NCBI GenBank assembly: GCA_047639615.1
Contig: JBLIOL010000347.1
Coordinates: 1-5,495, forward strand
Origin: CAYWNK01 sp047639615
GTDB lineage: Bacteria > Planctomycetota > UBA1135 > GCA-002686595
Length of the DNA stretch: 5,495 nt
Direction: 5' to 3'
Shown here: positions 1 to 4,559 of the stretch, piece after piece
How positions within the stretch are numbered: position 1 is the stretch's first letter
Layout: every line of letters begins with the position of its first letter
Translations under genes and position numbers: made by a program
Notes under the pieces: model-generated
The model's input: only the letters and a program-made list of their open reading frames with translations
The model's database searches: none
Told to the model about the DNA's origin: nothing

Positions 1-82
1 GGTTGGTGCAACGCAGCATCGCGGATTAGGGCGCGTGGCTCGCGAAGTTGGCTATGTGCGACACGAGCCTAGATTGAGCCAC

Positions 83-1747
83 ATGACTTCCCGACTCCTG
101 CCTGCCTTGCTCAGCGCCTTGTGCGTAGCTCCTTCTGCCCTAGGGCAAGACTTTGGAAACCTCGGCGGCAACGGCCAGCGCAATGGCGCGACGGAGGCCA
201 TTGGCCCGATCAGGCCAGTGGTAGCCTGGAGCAACACAGCGGACTTCTCGTTGATCTCGTGGATGCCCTACATCCACGGGGAGCAGGTGTTGGTTGTACG
301 CGAGTCCGGTTTTCCCGCCGCGGGCGGCTCAGCCAACGACGAAATCATCGCCTATGGCTTGGGTGATGGGGTCATCCAGTGGCGCACATCCCTGCCTTAC
401 GCCGGTGACCCCAACACGGAGTTCATCGCTTGGATTGCAGGCGTGAACTCCGGGCGGGTCTATGGGGCTCGCTCCCAGAACCAGAAGCCCACGCCAATTC
501 ACGCCTTGGATGCATCGAGCGGCGCTCTGCTCTGGACCTCAAACGCCACCAGCGAGGCCTTCGCCTATGATGGCGTTGTCTTCACCGAAGATGGAGACCT
601 GATCCTCGGCGACCGCACACGCGTTGTGCGAATCGATGGCGATACGGGTGTGACCGAGTGGTCGACTGTGCGCTCCTGCCCCGTGTCGGGCGCCTGCGGT
701 GTGGCGATCTATGGCGACGCCGTGTACTACGATCAGCCGGAGGCAGGCGGCAACTCCCTCGGCAAGCTAGACCTAGCCACGGGCGCGCCCCTCTACGACA
801 GTCCACTCATGCCCGGATTCACGGATCAGAACACGCCTTTCGTGGGGCGCGACGGAACCGTGTTCTTCGCTCGCTCCCAGAACAATGCAGCCGTGGACTT
901 CCTCTACGCCTTCGACGACAACGGGACGAGCTTCACCCAACGCTGGATGGTCCCCGTGCGTTGGACCACCGGCCATACCCATGGGGTTTCCAAGAGCGGG
1001 GTCGTCTACACCTTCAACGCCAATGATGAATTCGTAGGCCTCGACCCCATGAGCGGCACAGAGATCATGAACGCGGGCATTCTCAGCCCCCTAGGTTCCC
1101 CCAACCTCTCGCCGCAAACCGTCGTGGATGGTGCGGGTACGGTCTACGTCTCCAACGGCTGGGCCAATACTCCCGCCACCGACGGACGCCTGTGGGCCTT
1201 CAACGAAGACCTGTCGGTTCAGCACTTCACGATCAACTTGGACCGCCAGAACAACGGCGGCCCAGCCCTCGGTGGAGCCGGCTACTTGGTCATGGCCGAC
1301 CGGCAAGGCGTCTACGCCTATCGCTCCCAGGAACTGGGCGGCACCTATTGCTCCCCCGCCGTCCCGAACTCCGCAGGCCTCTCCGGCCGCATAATCCCGC
1401 GCGGCAGCCTCACCGCCAGCGATAACGATGTCATCCTGCGCGCCCAAGATCTGCCGCCGAACCAGTTCGGCTTCTTCATCAACGGCACAGCCCAGGCCAA
1501 CGTGCCCATGGCTGGTGGCAGCCAAGGAACCCTCTGCGTGGGAGGCAGCGTCGGCCGCTACAACCTAAACGTTGCCCAGACCGGCCCCCATGGTCGCCTC
1601 GAACTACGCCTGGACCTGAGCCATACGCCAACACCCACGGGCACCATCAGCATCAACGCCGGCCAGACCTGGCACTTCCAGTGCTGGCACCGGGATGCGG
1701 GTGGCAACTCCAACTTCACCGACGGGGTCACGATCGTATTCCAGTAG
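83..1747 (+). CDS. Secreted PQQ-like beta-propeller protein with Cys-containing C-terminal domain
   Basis: The product has 554 residues. I chose the ATG at 83 over a GTG at 35 because it begins directly with a classical signal peptide (MTSRLLPALLSALCVAPSALG, cleavage likely before QDFGN near residue 22). The GTG would add 16 hydrophilic residues ahead of it, and neither start has a clear Shine-Dalgarno. Residues ~25-415 hold repeated blades of the PQQ/quinoprotein type, with strand-turn-strand units such as IHALDASSGALLWTS, VVRIDGDTGVTEWST and LGKLDLATGAPLYDS. I see no PQQ-enzyme catalytic signature, so a binding or structural role is more likely than a dehydrogenase. Residues ~420-554 form a separate beta-rich domain that starts GTYCSPAVPNS, contains GGSQGTLCVGG and ends FTDGVTIVFQ, with Cys at about 423, 485 and 534. 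I recall this type of domain from large planctomycete secreted proteins; its function is unknown to me. Secretion is well supported; substrate and role are not. Confidence 0.9.
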   Translation: MTSRLLPALLSALCVAPSALGQDFGNLGGNGQRNGATEAIGPIRPVVAWSNTADFSLISWMPYIHGEQVLVVRESGFPAAGGSANDEIIAYGLGDGVIQWRTSLPYAGDPNTEFIAWIAGVNSGRVYGARSQNQKPTPIHALDASSGALLWTSNATSEAFAYDGVVFTEDGDLILGDRTRVVRIDGDTGVTEWSTVRSCPVSGACGVAIYGDAVYYDQPEAGGNSLGKLDLATGAPLYDSPLMPGFTDQNTPFVGRDGTVFFARSQNNAAVDFLYAFDDNGTSFTQRWMVPVRWTTGHTHGVSKSGVVYTFNANDEFVGLDPMSGTEIMNAGILSPLGSPNLSPQTVVDGAGTVYVSNGWANTPATDGRLWAFNEDLSVQHFTINLDRQNNGGPALGGAGYLVMADRQGVYAYRSQELGGTYCSPAVPNSAGLSGRIIPRGSLTASDNDVILRAQDLPPNQFGFFINGTAQANVPMAGGSQGTLCVGGSVGRYNLNVAQTGPHGRLELRLDLSHTPTPTGTISINAGQTWHFQCWHRDAGGNSNFTDGVTIVFQ

Positions 1748-1753
1748 ATCAGT

Positions 1754-1885
1754 CTATGACCCGGTTTGGAGGCCGATCATCATCTCAAGTGCGTCCACGC
1801 GCTGATGGCTGCGCACTTTCAGGGTCAATCTTCCGTCCGTGAGACGCCAGGACTGCCCTACCGGGCGACTGGCTCGAGAGGTCAT
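1754..1885 (-). CDS. Possible 43-residue small protein, or read-through extension of the gene upstream
   Basis: An ATG at 1885 opens 43 codons ending in TAG (1756-1754). The frame is the same as that of the winged-helix-like gene upstream: after that gene's TAG at 1939-1937 the frame stays open for 60 codons, and this ATG is codon 18 of the stretch. The peptide looks protein-like. A basic N-terminus is followed by a probable beta-hairpin (SWRLTDGRLTLKVRSHQ) and an amphipathic segment (RVDALEMMIGL). No good ribosome site precedes the ATG. It could be a small independent gene, the end of a gene broken by an amber mutation, or chance open frame in GC-rich DNA. I do not recognise a family. Confidence 0.25.
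   Translation of the reverse strand: MTSRASRPVGQSWRLTDGRLTLKVRSHQRVDALEMMIGLQTGS
1787..1818. terminator. Weak inverted repeat after the beta-propeller gene, possible terminator
   Basis: A perfect 7-bp inverted repeat (AAGTGCG at 1787-1793, CGCACTT at 1812-1818) with an 18-nt loop lies 40 nt after the stop codon of the + strand gene. It sits in the convergent gap with the - strand gene. There is no U tract beyond CTTTC and the loop is long, so this is a weak candidate. It also overlaps the possible small reading frame on the - strand. Confidence 0.2.
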
Positions 1886-1936
1886 GCTTTCAGTCCATAG
1901 TTCATAGGAAAGCTCGCCCCCGATTCGATCCGCGCA

Positions 1937-2251
1937 CTAGGCCAATGAGAAGATGAGCGGGTCGTTCGCTCCATTCTCAACTACAAAGCGAGCAGGCCGC
2001 CCCGGTCGCAGGGTGAAGGGATCGGGGAGGGCGACAGGCACGAATTTCCTGAAGCCTGCTTGCTCCAACAGGTCGAGCGCGGGTGTGCCCCGAAGGCTAG
2101 AGATTTCAGTGCCCAGAGCCTTAGCTAGATCACGTGCAGATTTACCGGTCGATGCATCTGCGTCCATGCGCGCGAGGATCTGGGCAAGACGCGCACAATC
2201 CAACGCGCGTTCATCCTCGCCAAGGCGGCGGGCCATGCGCGTAAGACTCAT
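1937..2251 (-). CDS. Small winged-helix-like protein, hypothetical
   Basis: The product has 104 residues and starts at the ATG at 2251; a second Met is five codons in. A purine-rich GAGGG lies upstream of the first ATG, too far away to be a strong ribosome site. The predicted order is helix (ALDCARLAQILARM, ~16-29), helix (SARDLAKALG, ~38-47), helix (~50-67, ending LDLLEQAGF), then a beta wing with RKFVPVAL and GRPARFVVENG (~84-94). A third helix ending in AGF followed by a G-R-P-containing wing resembles small winged-helix DNA-binding proteins, but the match is by pattern only. No Cys-rich or metal site is seen beyond one Cys (~19). It lies just after the terminator-like hairpin that ends the selenoprotein gene, so it may have its own promoter. 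The opposite strand holds an Arg/Ser-rich shadow frame, which I consider non-coding. Whether it is a regulator is unproven. Confidence 0.6.
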   Translation of the reverse strand: MSLTRMARRLGEDERALDCARLAQILARMDADASTGKSARDLAKALGTEISSLRGTPALDLLEQAGFRKFVPVALPDPFTLRPGRPARFVVENGANDPLIFSLA

Positions 2252-2277
2252 CCAAACCGCCGCCCTCGGCTAAAGAA

Positions 2278-2305
2278 CGCAGGCCCGGACGGATCCGGGC
2301 CTGCG
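2278..2305 (-). terminator. Strong hairpin, probable terminator of the selenoprotein gene
   Basis: A perfect 12-bp stem (2278-2289 paired with 2294-2305) encloses a 4-nt loop (2290-2293). It starts 33 nt after the TAA of the - strand gene at 2339-2911. Read on the - strand, the stem is followed by TTCTTTAG, an imperfect U tract. On the + strand no T run follows, so it is oriented for - strand transcription. The next - strand gene starts 26 nt beyond it, so the hairpin may partly or fully separate the two units. Confidence 0.6.
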
Positions 2306-2338
2306 CACTCGAGCAAGAATCGCTGCTAGTCGTTCTAA

Positions 2339-2911
2339 TTAGAGAACCGCCGAGTCGTCGCGCTTGACGCCGTCGACCACGATCTCGAAGGCGACCAAGG
2401 CCTCTTCGATGGCTTCAAGGCTGAGAGCCGCGCTGCCGCTCTTCATGTGGATGACTGTCTCCGTTCCGCAGAAGACGTCTTGGACACCAGCCAGATCTTG
2501 AATCAAGGTCGCACGGACCTTTCTGGCGGTGCTGGCTCACGTGAACTTGGGCGTGGAGGCGACGAAGGCCGCCGAGGGACGCCGGAGTTGTTGCTTGTCG
2601 AAGCTCTCGAATTTGAGGCCTTGCTCCTCGAGCGCTGACTTGACGTCATCAGCGCTGAGCTTGGAACCACTGCTGAGCACGAGCGTGGCGCGAGTGCCAC
2701 TCATCATCATCCGATCAACACCCTCGAGACTATCCATGGCCGCACGGGCCATTTTAGCTGCGCTTCAGGCACCGCCTGATGCTTCGACCACATGTACGGT
2801 GAGAACTTCACTGGAGGCAACAGCATCATGGCTGGAGTTGGGCCCAGTGGGGCTGTTACAAGCCGCCAGACCAAGTCCGGCTGCAAGGAAGAGAAGACGG
2901 GGGGCAATCAT
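2339..2911 (-). CDS. Predicted selenoprotein: lipoprotein with two HMA-like domains, Sec at residues 49 and 125
   Basis: Reading from ATG 2911 to TAA 2341-2339 gives 190 residues if the in-frame TGAs at 2767-2765 (residue 49) and 2539-2537 (residue 125) are decoded as selenocysteine (U). Residues 1-18 are a lipoprotein signal peptide with lipobox L15-A16-A17-C18, so the protein should be lipid-anchored outside the cytoplasm. Residues ~34-109 and ~113-184 each fit a beta-alpha-beta-beta-alpha-beta ferredoxin-like (HMA-like) fold. The two copies share U then R-A (56-57/133-134), L..GV (62-65/140-143), GT (72-73/149-150), SGS...LS (81-86/158-164) and AL (93-94/171-172). U125 aligns with the first Cys of the HMA CxxC helix start (UAST, then ARKVRATL). 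U49 (USAA) is within a residue or two of the same place. The second Cys is absent in both; the only mature Cys besides C18 is C148. Likely roles are redox or soft-metal binding, by inference only. No clear ribosome site is seen. A doubly mutated pseudogene is the alternative, but two TGAs at equivalent positions, each with a SECIS-like hairpin, argue against it. Confidence 0.85.
2505..2521 (-). promoter_or_regulatory. Putative bacterial SECIS element for Sec125
   Basis: In the mRNA, the stem AAGGUC/GACCUU (2521-2516 with 2510-2505) is a perfect 6-bp helix closing the pentaloop CGUGC (2515-2511). This loop is identical to that of the first element, although the stem sequences differ. The loop begins 21 nt after the UGA. 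Conservation of loop and pairing with divergent stem sequence is the pattern expected of a selected RNA element. Confidence 0.75.
2537..2539 (-). other. In-frame TGA read as selenocysteine codon, Sec125
   Basis: This TGA follows VASTPKFT, the first strand of the second HMA-like domain, and precedes ASTARKVRATLIQDLAGV, its first helix. The 65 following codons to TAA complete the domain and include GTE, SGS, EALVAF and a last strand EIVVDGV. No start codon is needed if the TGA is decoded. Confidence 0.85.
2730..2757 (-). promoter_or_regulatory. Putative bacterial SECIS element for Sec49
   Basis: In the mRNA, the stem AUGGCC/GGCCAU (2752-2747 with 2741-2736) closes the pentaloop CGUGC (2746-2742). 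Below a small internal loop (AA opposite GGA) a further CUA/UAG pairing (2757-2755 with 2732-2730) extends it. The apical loop begins 18 nt after the UGA, and the loop has G at its second place and a GU. Both fit what is known of SelB-bound bacterial SECIS hairpins. SelB recognition itself is inferred. Confidence 0.75.
2765..2767 (-). other. In-frame TGA read as selenocysteine codon, Sec49
   Basis: This TGA interrupts the lipoprotein frame after EASGGA and is followed by SAAKMARAAMDSLEGV, which completes helix 1 of the first HMA-like domain. The frame stays open and protein-like for 75 codons to the next TGA. It would normally be called as the end of a 48-residue lipoprotein. Confidence 0.85.
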
Positions 2912-3266
2912 AGGGATGACAGGGGTAAGGGACGATCGGTCGCAACAGCCCAAGATCGAGCGGCTACGGGCAAACGGCGTACGAGGACTCCGCCGGCATG
3001 TTGGCTCCCCAACTGTAAGGACTAGGCCTGTGGCGGGCAGCCAAATTGCCACTCGGGGAGCGCAGCCAGGACCGCCGGATGCACGCCCGGGATCCAGACT
3101 TACTCCTTCGTGCTGCGCTTCGCACGCACCAGCCCCGATCCAAAGTTAAGCCAGAGTATGCCGACCGGCATCAGGACGCAGGCGAGCAGGAAGAGCGGCA
3201 AGCTCTGCCCTATGACGAGACCCGCTCACTTCGCCCTAGAATTGAACTCGTCTCAGGCCCCAGCGC
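2912..3266. other. Spacer between CAP gene and selenoprotein gene
   Basis: These 355 bases follow the CAP gene stop on the - strand and precede the selenoprotein start. The only candidate gene inside is the tiny membrane ORF at 3100-3201. The frame of the selenoprotein is open upstream to a possible ATG at 3052, but those 47 codons read as an unstructured Arg/Ser/Pro-rich stretch placed before a perfect lipoprotein signal, so I treat them as untranslated. A promoter for the selenoprotein gene should lie near 2915-3000, but I cannot point to convincing -35/-10 boxes. A short GTTGG/CCAAC inverted repeat (3000-3013) is the only small palindrome I noticed. Confidence 0.5.
3100..3201 (-). CDS. Possible 33-residue single-pass membrane protein
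   Basis: A TTG at 3201 opens 33 codons ending in TAA (3102-3100). An AGGG sits six bases before the TTG, an acceptable ribosome site. The peptide begins with one hydrophobic segment (LPLFLLACVLMPVGILWLNF) and ends with a basic tail (LVRAKRSTKE). That is the layout of a tiny inner-membrane protein with a cytoplasmic positive end. No ATG or GTG start exists upstream in frame, where TGA codons at 3228-3226 and 3255-3253 close the frame; an internal ATG would cut the membrane segment in half. It lies 65 bases after the CAP gene stop on the same strand and could be co-transcribed with it. No family is recognised, and a chance hydrophobic frame cannot be excluded. Confidence 0.35.
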   Translation of the reverse strand: MPLFLLACVLMPVGILWLNFGSGLVRAKRSTKE

Positions 3267-4382
3267 CTACCCGCCGAAGAGCTGCGTCCAGTGACTGCCT
3301 GTCCGTCCTAAGCCCTGGCGCATATGGCCCCCTAGCATGTTCTTGTGGTGACCTGGGCTGTACCACCACATGCGGATGGCGGATTCGCCGTCACCGGCAC
3401 CGGCGGCAATGTTCTCCCCACTGGCCGAGGTGCCGAAATTCGCAGCGCGCTTCCACGGGGTTTCCTTGCCGGCCACCGGAGACTCGTGGGCGAAGAAGCC
3501 CTCGTCCTGCATATCCTTCGAGTGGTCGCGGCCAGCCGCGCACAGCTTCGCATCGATGCGCAGGGCGTTCAGCCCCAAGTAGATGCGAATCCAATCCAGG
3601 CGCAGGCAACCCTTGCGTTCCTCAGCCAGGAGCCCGTCCTCGAGCACGGCGTTCGCGGCAAGTGCCTTGCGGTCCTTAGATGTCATCGGCGTCGTGTGCC
3701 GGGCTATGTGATTCAGAGCAGCCAAGAGCCCGGGCTCGAAGGACTCTGGGTCTTCCGGCTGCTTCAAGCGCTTGAGTAGGCTGTGCTCCCCAGCGTCCTG
3801 CAACACTTCGAGGCTACTGACAAAACGTTGGTGCAAGTCTCGCTCCGCCACCATCAGGTCGAGCACCTCGACGAAGCTCTCGAACAATGGCTCGTCCACA
3901 TCCCACACCTGATTGGTGGTAACGGTGAGCTGCGTCTCCAAGCGTGCCAGGGCCGGATCCGATTGGGCGTGAATCGCGTCCTTGGTCAGATTCGAGCCGC
4001 GCGCCAGCTGCAGAATGATCGTGCGGTCGGCTTGGATTTGGGCCAGTACCTTGGAACTCAGGCGCGCCTTCATGAGCGCCTTGGCGCGCTTCTCGAAGTC
4101 CTTGAGCAGGGATCCCTCGCCCTTCCCCGCATCCTTCCGCCGACGCACCAGGTCCCGCTCAAGGAAGAGCGCGACCGCCCGCGCCCCCAGCGCGCCGAGA
4201 TCATTCAGATCATCGAGCGACTCTAAGCGCTCCTCATCCGAACTACGGCGATCGCGCACGCTCTTCATGGCAGCCGTTACCGCAGCTTTGAGCTCAGGGC
4301 CTTCAAGTTGAGGTCGCGCCCAAGCTGTACCATTTGCCAGGAGTAGCAGACCAATGAACCAGAGAACGCGTGTACGCAGCAT
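3267..4382 (-). CDS. Exported CAP (SCP/PR-1-like) domain protein
   Basis: The product has 371 residues and starts at the ATG at 4382 with a signal peptide (MLRTRVLWFIGLLLLANGTAWA, cleavage about residue 22). Residues ~23-250 are charged, helix-rich and Leu/Lys/Glu/Arg-dominated, with no domain I recognise. Residues ~268-371 form a CAP domain. The order is GLNALRIDAKLC, H287 in GRDHSKDM, H299 in FFAHESP, E323 in SGENIAAG and the HHKNML signature (H345, H346), ending HWTQLFGG. These are the usual CAP cavity residues: two His and a Glu. CAP proteins are extracellular or periplasmic; bacterial members have mostly unknown substrates, so no reaction is claimed. The C-terminus stops right after the final WTQLFGG strand, so the domain is slightly short but has its core. 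A GGA lies only three bases before the ATG, so there is no convincing ribosome site. It is divergent from the + strand gene at 4560. Confidence 0.9.
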   Translation of the reverse strand: MLRTRVLWFIGLLLLANGTAWARPQLEGPELKAAVTAAMKSVRDRRSSDEERLESLDDLNDLGALGARAVALFLERDLVRRRKDAGKGEGSLLKDFEKRAKALMKARLSSKVLAQIQADRTIILQLARGSNLTKDAIHAQSDPALARLETQLTVTTNQVWDVDEPLFESFVEVLDLMVAERDLHQRFVSSLEVLQDAGEHSLLKRLKQPEDPESFEPGLLAALNHIARHTTPMTSKDRKALAANAVLEDGLLAEERKGCLRLDWIRIYLGLNALRIDAKLCAAGRDHSKDMQDEGFFAHESPVAGKETPWKRAANFGTSASGENIAAGAGDGESAIRMWWYSPGHHKNMLGGHMRQGLGRTGSHWTQLFGG

Positions 4383-4511
4383 GCTTCCACATTACACGGA
4401 TGACTCAGGGCCTGCCACGGCAGCCAGACCCGCCCGTCCCAAGGCTGCCAACAACGCACGGTCTTACGATCCATACAGCCTGAGAGCGTTACAGGAACGG
4501 ACCGCCCAGGT
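4383..4511. promoter_or_regulatory. Divergent intergenic region between CAP gene and Ig-like repeat gene
   Basis: The two genes on either side point away from each other, so this stretch (to 4559 if the later start is used) must hold promoters for both, unless one is transcribed from elsewhere. On the - strand a TGTAAT resembling a -10 box lies close to the CAP start, but without a matching -35 box. I see no operator-like palindrome and cannot place the promoters. Confidence 0.35.
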
Positions 4512-4559
4512 ATGTGCAGGGTGATCACCCCGAGCCGAGGCAGCAGAGACAACCCACCC

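Noticed and set aside
1091..1525. 144-codon - strand frame inside the beta-propeller gene
   Set aside because: Antisense shadow of a well-supported gene; Gly/Ala/Val-rich with no family resemblance.
1953..2273. 106-codon + strand frame opposite the winged-helix-like gene
   Set aside because: Arg/Ser/Ala-rich low-complexity translation without domain pattern. The - strand frame has a plausible helix and wing order.
2339..2911. The lipoprotein gene as a pseudogene with two nonsense mutations, or as sequencing errors
   Set aside because: Both stops are TGA, both fall at the same structural place in two duplicated domains, both are followed by matching hairpins, and the frame is otherwise intact from signal peptide to TAA. 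Sequencing error would not place both this way.
3000..3013. GTTGG/CCAAC inverted repeat as an operator or terminator
   Set aside because: Only 5 bp of pairing, no T run and no second copy; compatible with chance.
2912..3052. ATG at 3052 as the start of the selenoprotein
   Set aside because: It would place 47 Arg/Ser/Pro-rich residues in front of a complete lipoprotein signal peptide, which needs to be near the N-terminus.
2529..3149. 206-codon + strand frame across the selenoprotein region
   Set aside because: It is antisense to the lipoprotein gene, Ser/Arg/Pro-rich with no signal or domain, as expected of a shadow frame in GC-rich DNA.
3226..3228. In-frame TGA upstream of the tiny membrane ORF as a third Sec codon
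   Set aside because: There is no start codon upstream in that frame, another TGA lies nine codons before it, and I saw no matching hairpin with the CGUGC loop after it.
3110..3679. 189-codon + strand frame overlapping the CAP gene end
   Set aside because: Its later part reads as an Arg/Pro/Cys-rich shadow of the CAP domain coding region, which is clearly real on the - strand.
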